Source of the DNA: Pelargonium tetragonum
Taxonomy: Eukaryota > Streptophyta > Magnoliopsida > Geraniales > Geraniaceae
Assembly (NCBI GenBank): GCA_036897445.1
Contig: JAYMTL010000007.1
Span: 124,001-188,000 of the forward strand
Direction: 5' to 3'
DNA length: 64,000 nt
Both the position numbers and the translations under genes were made by a program. Below the pieces are notes generated by a model. It ran no database searches, was not told where the DNA came from, and saw nothing but the letters and a program-made list of their open reading frames with translations. Positions 14,339-25,735 of this stretch are shown piece by piece; position 1 is the first letter of the stretch, and every line of letters starts with the position of its first letter.

Positions 14339-14365
14339 CTCACTTTCTCATATTCGACTTCATTA
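14339..14365 (+). repeat. Diverged direct repeat of 14711-14735
   Basis: Both copies start ctcacttt and end gacttcatta. They differ by a two-base indel and one substitution. The 372 bp spacing differs from that of the neighbouring pair (277 bp), so the region was probably shaped by several small events, not one clean duplication. Confidence 0.5.
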
Positions 14366-15116
14366 AGCAAACCAAAGAGCTCTACATCTAAATGAAACAG
14401 GAAATCTATGACTCTCTAAAAACGAATAGACAGGAAGATGAAAGTAAACAATCCCAAACGGACTATCTACCTAGAATATAAAGCTAGAAGAGTCCTATCC
14501 CGGCGAATCCCTAAAATGAAAGTAAAAGATAGAACACCAGTCAAGCTAAAACTAAGAAGACTAGACCTTACATAAGAAAAGTCAACTTCTCTTTCAACTA
14601 ACTATCCACAAGATTCTTTATCGAAAAAAGAGATGGACTTTAGTTTCACAAAGAAAACCCTTAAGTCCCAAACATCATGAAACACAGGTTCTAATCCTAG
14701 CACATCTATTCTCACTTTCATATTTGACTTCATTACTAAAAACCCCTTTTTAAGAATGAGTACTGAGAAATGCTACACCTGCCTAAACTACATCATTGAG
14801 TCTCAAAAAGCCCCGTCACTATGCTAATGAATATCATCCAGAACCAGAATAGAAACAAAGGAACACTCACTAAGATGAAGAGCAACCCTTTACTTCATTA
14901 CTTTGAATCAAGGACTTCCTCCAGCACAGGCTCAGAAAAAGGAAGACAGATGAAACAGTAGAATACCAAAACCACTATATTATCTAGAATTTGATCCTAA
15001 GTTTCGAGACTAAGGTAGGTTTGCTACTCGACTCTTTTACCTTTATAATCCGTTTATTTAGAAAACTACTTTTAGAGGTTGTAGATTTATTGGTAAGAAA
15101 AGTAGCTCCTTGTTAA

Positions 15117-15425
15117 TTGAACCGGATCGGTAAGTCCGAGGCAGCCTTACGCAACTCAAGTGAAGAGACGCCCCAATGCCAAGCCTCTGAAACGAGACCT
15201 CAATACACTAGAGCAATTAAAGAAGAAAACTTGAAAGCTCCTTTCACTAAAACAGAGGGAAGCTTGCTTGGAATGAAAGACTTTGAAAAGCTAAAGAAAA
15301 AAGGGAATACGAAAGAGACACTGAATCATGCCAAAGTGACTATCCAGACAGAAGTTTTGGAATGTCAATTATTTAGAGTTCGGGTACCTTTGAAGTTTGT
15401 TACATTTTTAACAGCGGATTTTTGA
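15117..15425 (+). other. Unrecognised 102-codon open frame, probably not a gene
   Basis: The frame is open for 102 codons and is rich in Lys, Glu and Thr. This follows from the A- and purine-rich plus strand here. I see no domain, signal peptide, membrane segment or conserved motif. About a handful of stop-free runs this long are expected by chance in 64 kb of this base composition. Its first third is more GC-rich than the flanks, the only mildly unusual point. Confidence 0.12.
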
Positions 15426-15517
15426 CTATGTATCTATTTGAATTGCTTACTTTAGATCTTTTTAGAGAAGGGATTCCCTTTTGTTAGCGACCCCCTATTT
15501 ACTTTGTTTAGCTGCAA

Positions 15518-15562
15518 CCAGACCTACCCGCTCTTTGTAGCCTGACTCGGATTCTCCCTCTT
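15518..15562 (+). repeat. Diverged direct repeat of 15969-16013
   Basis: Both copies start cagaccta and contain agcctgactcgg followed by tccctctt. The final 24 bases match at 21 positions and the part before is looser, about 451 bp apart. It adds to the set of old tandem-like duplications between 13.2 and 16.0 kb. Confidence 0.5.
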
Positions 15563-15601
15563 ACACATTCTTGAATATCTAAGATTGAACGTTTAGGTAC
15601 A

Positions 15602-15621
15602 CCTATTCGAACTATTTACCG
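15602..15621 (+). repeat. 20 bp direct repeat, copy 2 (copy 1 at 13513-13532)
   Basis: This is an exact match to copy 1. The bases beyond it diverge quickly (ccgccggattgtact here against gtaggatttactct there), which fits an old duplication. Confidence 0.6.
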
Positions 15622-16328
15622 CCGCCGGATTGTACTAATTTTACTGTATCCTTCTTTCTCGAATTGCTTTCCTAAGCTTGCTAGATCTATCTTATCCAGA
15701 GGAAGAGCCCCTATATTGCGTAATTGCGTACCCTATTTCAGTGAGACCTTTCTGACCCGGTCCTGTATCTTGAGAAATGCTACCTGCTTTTAGCCAATAA
15801 AAACTAAAATCTGCTAAAAGATCTATAATGACGCCCCTCTTTTCTAATTGAGTTGTAATTCCTATCTTAGGAGCTATGCCCACCTTGCCTGAGTCCTTTC
15901 TATTCTATATTGAGATACCCGGTAAAATCCTATATTTATAGCCAGCATCTAGTTCTTTTACTGACTTTCAGACCTAAAACCTTCTGGAAAGCCTGACTCG
16001 GGATGTCCCTCTTTTTATACATACTAGATCCTACTAACTAGATAGAACCTTTGACTTGAAATGCCTAGGAAAGCCCCTCTTTACTAAAAACTAAAAAAAG
16101 AGCATAGAGCCCCTTACCTTTGATTGTTAACCCTTTAGCTTTAACTGGAAAATTAGAATACAAAACCTGGAAAATTTCACTATCTAAAACTACTAAAAAG
16201 GAACTTTTATTAAGAGTTATGAGCATATGGATCGGAATCAATAAAGAACTTCGCACCTTCCTGTTAGCTACAACTAGAACAAAGAATTCCATATATCCTA
16301 AACTATTAGAAATGGGACTCTCCTCTCA

Positions 16329-16489
16329 ATTCTAGAAATCCGATATAGGAGTCTTCCAGTTCTGTGCCTTCAATTTATCCCTATGTGCTTAGCTTTCATC
16401 TGCTCTCCAGCATATTGTACTCCTTTCTTTACTGGCGTAGTCTGTTATTGGTTTCTTTCTTTATAACTCCTATATCGGATTTCTAGAAT
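16329..16489. repeat. 161 bp element with perfect 24 bp terminal inverted repeats
   Basis: The left arm (16329-16352, beginning attctagaaatccg) and the right arm (16466-16489, ending ggatttctagaat) are perfect reverse complements over 24 bp around a 113 nt centre. This is the longest perfect inverted repeat I found. The flanks (ctctca on the left, ctaaga on the right) show no target-site duplication, and there is no room for a transposase. It may be a MITE-like non-autonomous element, or the result of a small inverted duplication by template switching. Open frames around 16065-16335 run into it but look like chance. Confidence 0.7.
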
Positions 16490-16923
16490 CTAAGAAAGAC
16501 AATATAGAATCCCGGGTTTCCTATATCTATCCACAGTTCCTATCCAAAGTCAAGAGATTCTGTTTCTGTTATTCGCCGGAAATACAGATTACACTTTCAT
16601 TATAAGATTGAGAGTTTGGGTTCTAAAAGAAGAAGTTGGTACTGCAAACACCAGTTACTGACTAAGAAGAATTATTCAGAGGTGGCATTTCCTATCAAAC
16701 TGAAGAGTTTCTAGGATTATAGAGTTCTAAAAATAGCAAGATTCTAGTTAGGTTAAAAAAGTCAAAAGTACTTGTACGAGGTCCGGGAAGAGTTATCTAC
16801 ACAAGCAAGTACATAGTTCAGTTTTCCTATAGTTCTTAATTTCTAATCTGATTCCATTGAAACGAACCTAGCAAAGAAGAAGAGCTTTCCTTAAAGCTTA
16901 AAGCGCTGCTCCACGTTCGTGCT

Positions 16924-16971
16924 CCACCTTATCGGAGGTGGTCTTCCGACAATCTACCCAATCAAGTAGAT
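16924..16971. repeat. Two adjacent hairpins
   Basis: Hairpin 1 pairs ccacct (16924-16929) with aggtgg (16936-16941) over a 6 nt loop. Hairpin 2 pairs atctac (16952-16957) with gtagat (16966-16971) over an 8 nt loop. The block is locally richer in GC than its surroundings. I considered a tRNA or an intron domain but could close neither. Confidence 0.45.
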
Positions 16972-17452
16972 GCAAGGACCTCTTTTAACCTCGTAAAAGT
17001 GTTAATCATGTTTATGGAAGCTTTGGAACTTTGGCAAGATAGAAGAATAAAGGGAACAAGGTCAGAACCAGAATCAGGCACTTATCATCTAATAAGGGAT
17101 ATCTATTACAAGAAAGAACTCTCTATTATACAACATACAACTGGAGTTGCACAACGTACCTAATTGTCTTTTTCGTATGACATACTTAGGTATTTTTCAG
17201 TTTTGGCTGTAGAAGTATCCTAAGAGAATTTTTTATTGGTAGCTCGAACCCTGAGCTATAAACCCCTTTAAAAATCTTACCGGGTATCCCTTCAGAAAAT
17301 TCCGTAACTAAAAACTTTGAGAAGCCCTATTACTAGAGTAATAAAGAGCAGCTTTTGATATTTAAGATATTCTAAAAAAGGTGCTATCCAAAACCACTAG
17401 GAACTCTCTTTTAGGAGCACAAACAAAGAGTGCAGAAAAACAAAAAACACGA

Positions 17453-17465
17453 ATATATATATATA
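17453..17465. repeat. AT dinucleotide run
   Basis: An uninterrupted AT run of 13 bases. Shorter ones occur near 2940 and 61445. No function can be inferred. Confidence 0.7.
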
Positions 17466-17621
17466 GAAACGAATTTTAGCTTACGCAAAGGGCCTTAGAA
17501 ATTTCTTTCTATTAGAATTTTTAAGGGAAGCTTCCGTGCTACTGCTTTCAGAGATTTTTAAAAGCCCAAGCCCGGGACTCTAGCATAATATTAAAGAAAA
17601 ATGACTTGTAGACTTTCATCA

Positions 17622-17651
17622 GACTCCGAGTCCTGCGTTGTAAAACAACGC
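17622..17651. repeat. Two adjacent small palindromes
   Basis: gactc-c-gagtc (17622-17632) is directly followed by gcgttg (17635-17640) pairing with caacgc (17646-17651) over taaaa. The second could add one further t-a pair. Both are GC-rich against an AT-rich background. Confidence 0.5.
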
Positions 17652-20613
17652 CTGTATGTATATAATGTTTAGATTCCTACTGCGACGACATACCAAAGAA
17701 ACTCAGGTTATGTCGGTAAAGGTTTCTTAAGTCTATTTTTTGTCTAGAATTAAATCTTATTTTGTTAAATCTTCATTAAACACTAAAACTCCCGCCCCAA
17801 GGCCTATAACGGATCCCTTCTTTAATTTAAAACAACTTGGTTCAATAAAATTGTTAGGGATAAAGCAAGCTTAAGAGTTATGATAATTTAAAAAGTCTTT
17901 AGTTGCTAAAGCGCGAGCAAGGAGTATCTCATCTACAGGTCTACTATAAAAAGAGTCGTTACATTAGATGTGAACTAGGGAATTCTTGAGGAAGCCCTAA
18001 CTATATAGAGTAGAGATAAGGAAAGTTGTGTGTTGTGTATAATAAAGGGAAAACTCCTACTGCACAAGATAAGGCTAACCCCAAAGTATATTCTTGTCGG
18101 TCAAAAGAGTGTCCGCTTAGTTTGTGTAGAAGAGCATTACCAGTTACAAAGGAGTCTCCTTTAGGGTATTTCTTGGATAAAAATATTCTAGTTTTGTAAT
18201 TAAGAAAATCCCCAGTTACCATCTATATCTAGATTTTCTGAAGCAACTGAGTAAAGGTTTTCCGTGCTTCTTTATAATATCTGTAAACTTTTTCAAACAA
18301 TAAAAAATTAGTAAAGGGGGTCCCGCTTCTTATATTTACGTTAATCTTAATTAGCATAGCACTTTCCGAGATAAATAAGTAAGAAAGCTTACTGGGGCCA
18401 CACCTTGCTTAGTATATCTTAGAGTAATACAGCAAGGGGTGTACTCCTAGATAAAAGGGAATCCACTTCATTTTTCCATCCACTCGACAAAGCTCTTAGG
18501 GAAATTCAAAGAGTGAGGGCTCAAAAGAACTCTTAAACCCTTTGACAGAGTGTCCGCCACAAGATTTTGTTTTCAGATAAGAATCCTATGTATCAACCCG
18601 AAGAAAAAATCCTTTTTCGCTTTCATTAGAGTTCTATCTTTGACTTTTTGCCCTATATAAGCTTTAACTTCAATTCCATTATAGAGTTTCCTTTAAAAAG
18701 TGTGAAAAAGGTTTTTCTTTAATAACGTACCCCGTAACTTCGTTACCTTTTATTTGTATTGCCTTATAGTATAAATTTTAGTATTACAGTAGAGTATACC
18801 TCTAAAAGGGAGGGCTTTGTCAAGACTAAAGGAATTCCAGCTGCTTGAAGAGAAAAGGCCTATCCCTTAGTATTATTACAGGTAAATCTTATCCGTTTAT
18901 TAGGAACTTTGGGCTCATGCTGTATAATAAGGAAATCCTACAGCTATCTCATATCTCAAGACTATACCTCCTGTACTTAGCCAACCAGGACTAAAATTGA
19001 ATTCAAAATCTTCCTCTAAAAGCCTACGCCAGGAATACGCCGGATAATATCTACCTAATATTAAGTATCCTTTAGTTACAGGCATTTAACCTCCTTTATT
19101 CCAAAGGATATCCACGTGTCTGGGAAACTCCTCTGACAATTCTATTTATACTACTAAAACTAGGAATCCCCCCTTTTCTTTTTTTAATTGTAGGAATTTT
19201 GTTAGGCTAGTCTTAAAAAAAGCATCGGCAGCTACACCTAGATATCCTACACGCGTCTACTATGTATCAAGAATTCTTAATAAAGAAGCCTTCCTTACTT
19301 CCTTAAAAATACTTGAGCTTAATTTTGGGAAGTTCTCTGAATTCTTGAAGGATAATACCCTTTCCTAAAAAAGGGGGTCCCTATTGTACAATTCAATTTT
19401 AAAGACTCTAAAAAGAGAAATTTTGCTTCCGCAATAGACTTTGAAATATAAAGATTGAGTATACTAAACTTGAGGAGCCCCTTTACAAATCGCCTACGCT
19501 TTCTTAATTCCGCAGCTTCATTAAGGAATTTCTTTAACGTTAACTTCACTAAAAAGATAATTTTTTATTTACAGTAAGAGTATGCTGGCGTTGAGAAAGT
19601 AGCAGAGTTAAGATCTTGGATTTCTCTCCTCTACCCTTTCTTCATAAAACTTCTTTTTACTAAGCGCGCGAGGTTTACAGGTTCTTTGTTCGTAGCAAAC
19701 TAGGACCCCTTTTTATAATTATAAGTATGACTTTCTCGGGAGTGTCTATAAGTCTATAAATTCAATTTCAATATACCAGGAGAATCCGTCTAGTAGTCCT
19801 TTAACTCACTGATACTTGTGTTTATACTAAAACCGGGTTTCCATCATTAAAGAAAAACTTTACACAAATATACTTGTAAAGAAAATCGTACGCAAGGAAG
19901 GCTTTTATAGGGACCTTTTTTCCTTTATAGTGAATCTCGCCTCTTGAATTAAATTACCTGGCCTTGTTATTCTTAGACTTTTCCTATAAAGAGGGAGATA
20001 TCTAATCTGAAAAGGGTGTTAGCTCCATCCCAAAGCGAGAACTTAAGCATTTGAACCGCACTTTAATCTTGTCTTACACTTTATTTCTTGTAGCTTTTTG
20101 GGGTGAAGTCAAGGTCTTTTTCGTATATAATAAAGCCCTATATCTAGTATGAGTTATGAGTCCTACTTACGTAAAAAACCCGGCGCCAAAGAGTCCCCTT
20201 TTCATGCGCTATAACAAGCCTATATCAAAGAGGAATGGGCTCTCTATCGCAGCAAAAGAAAAGACTCCGCCGAGGCTACTTGACAAGGAAGAGCGCTTCT
20301 TACTAAACACTCTTGAGTCCATATAAATTTTTTCGATATCTGATTCTTCTACTAATAAGAAAATCTAATTTGACTCTTTTTTTAAGCCTTAATTAGCAAG
20401 TGGGATAAGAATAGAGTTAACCTTCTCATTTTTATTAAAGAAGAAAAAGATTTAAGAATCTTGTTCAAGTACAAAGTAGAACTAGGGATTTACTTTTTTA
20501 TTCAAGGTGAGAGATCTAGAATTTAAATTGCCTTATACTTACCATTAAATATAAGCAAACGGAAAACCAGTATACCTAAACTCGCTTAGTAGAGCCTAAT
20601 TTCGGGAAGTTAC
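17652..20613. other. Non-coding AT-rich DNA, no recognised gene
   Basis: I see nothing beyond short GC pockets, for example 18313-18324 (aaaggggg then tccc) and 19371-19382 (aagggggtccct). The open frames at 18001-18222 and 19319-19549 (both minus) are below 80 codons and unrecognised. Confidence 0.65.
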
Positions 20614-20647
20614 TCTGTCAATAGACTTTTTCTGTCAATAGACTTTT
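20614..20647. repeat. 17 bp tandem duplication, two perfect copies
   Basis: The unit tctgtcaatagactttt occurs twice with no mismatch and is followed by a partial tttgtcc. A second perfect 17 bp tandem pair of unrelated sequence lies at 45880-45913. Both look recent, because nothing has diverged. Confidence 0.85.
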
Positions 20648-22600
20648 TTTGTCCTACGGCTGCTCCTTAAATATCAAAATTGTACACTCTGTGTATTTTC
20701 CCTCTAAACTAATTTCTTTCTGGTATTAACACAGACTACATTTCTCTGGACCCGAGACTTTTATAGCGCAAAATCCATGTTATTGTTTTAAATGCCATAG
20801 AATTCCCAGAAGTTCTATTAGGGTTTTAGCTGCAATACCTGCTACTAAGTACTCACAGAGTTGCGCCTATATCTTACCCACAAATTATTAATTTCCGTTT
20901 TTATTAGACCCCCTTAACAAGTGACTCGGGAGTCCTTCCTTATTTCCTTATAGAAATAGGATAAAAAAAACAGACAATTTTCATTGCTTGAGGGTTTGAA
21001 CCTGTAGTGACACTTAAATCAAGGTAGTAGTTTGAGAGATATGCTTATTCTACTTAATTGTGAAAACGGAGAGTTTAGCCTAGCAGTTAAATAAGGGGTT
21101 TTAGGTGCGAAGCCCTGTTGGGCATATTCCACTAAATATACAATATAGGAAACAGTATAAAGGACATTTCTTTATATAAAGATAGATCGTTACCAGAAAC
21201 ATAAAAAGTGTTAAGGATTAAGCAATGCGGGATCTCCAAGGGGGTAAGGCACTAAAGCAAAAGGATCTAAAATCTTTTTGCGGAAAACCTTTGACATTGG
21301 GAAATACCCCTCGGTGAATTCAGAAGTAGTAAAAGCAATGCGGAAGGGTATAAGAGTCCTGAAGTTTTAAAAAAGCCCCAGAGAAATTTATAAACTTACT
21401 AACTTAACCTGGATTTTATTGCACGAGGGGACACCTCTAATTTCAATCATTTAAGCTTTTATAATAAAAGTATGAAAAGTATTTGACTTTAAAAAGTGTT
21501 TTGGACCTCTTTAATATCTGTAAACTATAAAGGCCCAGCTCCCTGTTCCAGTATAGCCCCAACGAGGCAAACCTTGATTATTCATTATTGAGCTTTAGTC
21601 TCCTTGAAAAACACTTTAATAGAAAGAAATTATTGCAGACTTTTTAATCTGTATTGCAGAAATCTCTGAGATAGGGCTTTTTATTCCCTTACTATGTACC
21701 AGAACTTAGGACTCCGACAACAATACTTACGAGTCCCTTGTAAGAATCAAAAAACGAGTAACCCAGGTTTAGATTTTCTTAGGAGCTCTACATTAGATCT
21801 TTACTTATCAAAGAGCTATCTCGCCTTAAGGGAGCTTCCTGAGATTTTCTGTGTTACTAGTGTTGAGATACTTTAGTTGAATATAAAAAGAACTTCCATA
21901 AATAAAAATAGGAAGAAGATATAGTAAGCAAAGTCAAACTTAAATAAACCAGAACAAATATCAAATATAAGGAAACTCCTAAAATATCTAGCATCTGAAA
22001 TTGCTAAAAAGCCTTCTCTCTTACTTAAATTCTTTTTGTTTCATTTCGAAATACAATGTTCCCTTCTACTACTCATACTCAAGGAGCTGCCGGGATTATA
22101 TACCCTAGACCCATTTACCCTAGCGGGAGGATAAAATTCAGATCTTAAAGTGGAATTTCGTATAGATTATAGAAAGTATAAACTTTAAGGGGGTTTCGCT
22201 TCGAAGTACTGCAAGCAGCTACTCCTAAAATGAATACTGATAATCAAAGGAGCTCCAAATGTCTATGCAAGCTTCTATAAAGAATCTAGGATTTGGATAC
22301 AAAACTGCTATTTCTATTTCTGCCCTGAAGTAAAAAGGCCCGCCGAATAAATGTGTATAGGTTCGTTGCTTAAGATATATAATAGAGTACCTCTTAAAGT
22401 CTTCCTAGCTTTTTTGTATACAAGTTTACAGGTATTTCGAATATTATGCTGTGGGATACCCCCTTAGGAAAAGCCGACTAATAAAAACAACTTTAAGATA
22501 TCTCATAGTTAATCCATATTCATGTAATGTAATTAGAGTAGCTTTGAAAAAAGATCTTGATCAATGGAACTGAAATCCCATCATTTGTAAAATTTGAAAA
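20648..22600. other. Non-coding AT-rich DNA
   Basis: There is no gene. It includes an 18 bp dispersed repeat (20976-20993) followed at once by ggtttgaacctg, a T-loop-like word on the minus strand that does not close into a tRNA. A GC pocket (aaaggagctccaaa) sits at 22246-22259 and another, gtgggataccccc, at 22451-22463. The 60-codon frame at 21694-21876 is unremarkable. Confidence 0.6.
20976..20993 (+). repeat. 18 bp dispersed repeat, second copy at 40309-40326
   Basis: The word aattttcattgcttgagg is identical in both places, 19.3 kb apart in the same orientation, with unrelated flanks. It is longer than chance would readily give and suggests movement or copying of very short pieces. Confidence 0.6.
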
Positions 22601-25395
22601 CGGTAAAACTTTTGGTCGAGCAGCTTCTTACTTTCAGTTGAAGCTCGGTTAAAACCAAGTTACACTTTAGAACAGAAGACGCAGGTTCAAAGTAACCTTA
22701 ATAAGACTCTTAAAAATTAACTAGGATATAAAAGTCCCGTATCTAAAGCGTGGGTACCTAGTAGCATATCTAGTCCTCAAGCAATAAAGGAATTTCCTAT
22801 ATCTCATGAATTTTTCTAACTTACCCCTGGCAACTCGGGTTAGACTGAAGTCTAAAAAAACTTGTAGATTGAGCTCTAGCAAAAGGATTATAAACTGCAG
22901 CACAGGCTAATACTGAGGTTTTAGGGATTAGCTGCTTTAGTTTTATTCGAGCCTCTTTATATATAATAGATTATAATAGAAACCCTTTAATACGAAATAA
23001 CCAAAAGCAACTCCATTCGCTCTGGAGCCTCTTTAAGAAATACAGGGGACAAAACCCTTCTTTCATATTTATAAGATTCCATACTTGTAGAAAGGCTTAT
23101 CTTGCTAAGAGAAACGTAAAAGTGCATCCTTTAATTCTATATCAGGGCCCCTTTTTCTACTATAGATTATAACAAATTAAGCCGAAGGGGGTGGATATTA
23201 ATCCTCTGTGTTATACTTATTTCTTCGACTGTCCTTCAATAAAAAGAATTTCGGAACTCCAGCTGCCCCAGTCCTTTTATTTACTTAGTAATCCTATAAG
23301 AGAGGGCTTTATGTATAAGTAGTACTGCTTATTCGAAATCAGATATAGAATTCAATTCTTTTTTAAGTACCTAGAATTAGAATCCCTTCTTACCTTACAA
23401 GAAAGGAGTGCACCATCTCTTCCAGGGCTTTCTGTTTGTTTTGGTAATAGAGGAGGGATTAAAAATATATATAAAGCTTGTGTCTCCTTAGTTTACTTTT
23501 TGTTTAGTTATACCCCGAAAAAGAGCCTAAAATGAAAATGTATTTCCTTTTTTGCTCTTTTTCGCAGCAACTCTAAATAAGGAGCGGCTTTTTTGTGCTT
23601 TCTCATACCCAACAAAGGGTGTATATCCCCGAATTAAACCGTATAGCAAGGAAAACTTGTGACTTCTTAATACTCTATACCAGACCCTGTGCGTAACCCA
23701 AAGTAGGGACACCACAGATAATTAAATTAAAATACACAACTCCATACAAAGCTCGAAATATTTAGGAATATCCTAGTAGAAGATTGTGTCTCGACCTCAA
23801 CTGAAGTAAGTTCTGGCTCCTTATTAGTCATTCAATGCTTGGGAACTGAAAGAGCCCTAAAAACGAAGCTTAATTTGTCATTTTTGTATAAACATGGTTG
23901 TGCCTGGACCTTATACCAGCCCCTAAAGGAAGAAAACGTAAATAAAAGTCTCAGTATTATAGTTATCCATAAACCAGAGTTAAAGAAGCTCTACCAGACA
24001 TTTGCTTTTACGGATAATAATTCATCCAAGCCATAAAGTAGCTTTATCACAGGGCAATTCTAGGGAGAAAGAAATTCTAAAGTAAGTCAGGAAAGCTTAG
24101 GACTTCGTTACGTATCTTGAAAGCGAAAAACCCTGGATACGAACACTGAAGTTAAAGCTAATTTTCTTTTAGTCATTAAAGGAAAAGGTACCTGGAAAAG
24201 GGAGCCTCCTTTATATTTTAGAATTAAGAAAATACGCATGTAATAGTGCTTCTTTAGGGCACTCTTACCTAAAAAAGAGCTCTACTTGCGCAAATTTCAA
24301 AAAGGTACAAAAACTAGGTATCTTTACTTTGGGTTTTTGGGGAATTAAAATTACAAAGTCTTACTATAAACTTCTTTAAAAAATCCCGGATAAACAGACT
24401 AAATAGAATTTTTATCCCTTTAACTTAAGAAGAGGCAAATTTAACACCCGGCAAAAGTAGAGTAACTAGGAAAAGGTGTTTTTCCCTCAAATCAAAAAGG
24501 GATAACTGTAGATTTAGAAAATAGAAAAGCCTCAAAACAGGATCTTCTAAGTGGTCTCGTTGCAATAAAAGGACTACTATAAACTATAATCTAGGGTCCT
24601 TAGCCCCGTCCAGTTTAAGTGTAAAGGATCTCTTATAATATTTGCGTAAGCCCTTTGTAATCAGAAAAAGTTGAGATAAGCGTTTTTATGCTTTGTATAA
24701 CTTCCATTAGCTAAACACCTTCTTAGTTAAATGCTCCAGGAGAAATGGTGACATATACTTGACTTTAGGTATTCAACAAATCAGAGCTTTTGTTAGAGAA
24801 CTGCAAGAAAATCCTAACCTTACAAAAAATTCACCCGTATATCAATTACATGCGGGATACTTAAGTCGGTAGACCTAAAAAGAAAGTTAAAATTCCGAAG
24901 TCAAATAAGGTTTTAAGGGGATACTTTCAAGACTGGGTGTTCTTAGCTCTCAGGTTTCTTTAGATTTAGGTAGTTTTTAAATAAACAGGGAAGCACTGCA
25001 TCTTCGTCATGCATTATAAGTTACTTAACTAGACAGGAATTACCAGGAATAAACCTATCAATACAGGTAAAGAAGAGAAACGCTTACCGCTATCAAGAGC
25101 AAGCAGGGATGTAGAAAACAGGAAGAAGCAGTAGATGGTTGCCCCTAATGGATAGGCTTGCGCCCTGTTTATTTAGGTTACCCTTAAGGACTTTCATATA
25201 GAATTAGCAAAAAACTTAGGATTGTGATTATATACCTAAACTGTCCTGCCCGAAAATAGTAAAGGACTTAGCGTTATATTGCAGAGAGAGACCACCTCTA
25301 TTTTCCTGTTAAATTAGACTGGTCTTAACTTCAAAGGAAGCAAAACTAGACTTGCAAGCATTCTGATTTCCTGGATTTCTACCTCCTTTCCTTAT
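22601..25395. other. Non-coding AT-rich DNA with one hairpin
   Basis: A hairpin pairs agcttc (22622-22627) with gaagct (22640-22645) over 12 nt. About 35 bases further, gcaggttcaaagtaacc looks like a loose T-arm, but no cloverleaf forms. Open frames at 22721-22903, 23527-23715 (both minus) and 23839-24036 (plus) are 60-65 codons and unrecognised. Nothing else stands out. Confidence 0.6.
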
Positions 25396-25728
25396 ATGAA
25401 TGACAAAAAGAAAGCTTACCTAAGTACAAGTGTTAAAAACTCACGAGATTCCTTGCTTTATTACTGGATTTTAGGGACTTCTAGAAAAGGTTATTTTAGG
25501 TGGGCTCCTGAGAGAATACGCGTTAGTCGATCAAGAAAAGGGCCCTCCGCCGTTATAGAATCTTGTAGGGTAAATGATGTATCTATTAGCCTAGGTAGCT
25601 GTCTTATTCTTCTTATAGGTATGGCTGTGTGTCTTTGTTTTACTATGGCTTATACTTATTATAGTTTGTTTTTTTATAGTCTTAGTAGGAGAGTTTTAAT
25701 TCGTCTCTTTGTTCAGTATTTTATATAA
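25396..25728 (+). other. Unrecognised 110-codon open frame over a T-rich block
   Basis: This is the longest ATG-initiated frame in the window. Residues 1-60 are basic (several Lys, Arg, Ser). The last 45 or so residues are strongly hydrophobic and could be read as one or two membrane segments. That hydrophobicity is what any T-rich strand encodes: the DNA from about 25575 on belongs to the T-rich block type, sharing agctgtcttattct with a close variant at 49906. I know no family match and there is no neighbouring gene or recognisable start signal. I regard it as probably non-coding. Confidence 0.15.
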
Positions 25729-25735
25729 AGTCAAT
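25575..25735 (-). repeat. T-rich block of the dispersed A/T-block family
   Basis: The word agctgtcttattct (25597-25610) recurs with one change at 49906-49919, and its first 11 bases recur exactly at 58646-58656. All three lie in T-rich stretches. I mark it minus because the A-rich form (10.7, 14, 28.6, 37.7 kb) would then be the plus orientation of the family. Confidence 0.4.

Larger units (their letters stand above)
10640..16100 (+). other. A-rich (plus strand) non-coding region with diverged repeats
   Basis: The plus strand is strongly A-rich. Two 60-base lines I counted (12601-12660 and 14521-14580) hold 31-32 A against 9 T, with C slightly above G. Frequent words are of the aagaag, gactaag and gtcaagct type. 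The region contains at least four pairs of diverged direct repeats, listed separately. The open frames at 13210-13446 and 13446-13730 abut but share no recognisable family. Purine-rich lysine and arginine codons explain their composition. No gene is supported. Confidence 0.6.

Noticed and set aside
20984-21010. ggtttgaacctg (minus strand) as a tRNA 3' end
   Set aside because: Only three T-stem pairs form, and the adjacent 18-mer also occurs at 40309 without a T-arm.
22600-22700. Hairpin plus gcaggttcaaagt as a tRNA
   Set aside because: The T-stem does not pair, the spacing is wrong, and no anticodon arm can be drawn.
25396-25728. 110-codon frame with a hydrophobic C-terminal half as a membrane protein gene
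   Set aside because: Hydrophobicity follows from the T-rich strand, the length is within chance, no start signal or homologue is seen, and the DNA shares words with non-coding T-rich blocks.
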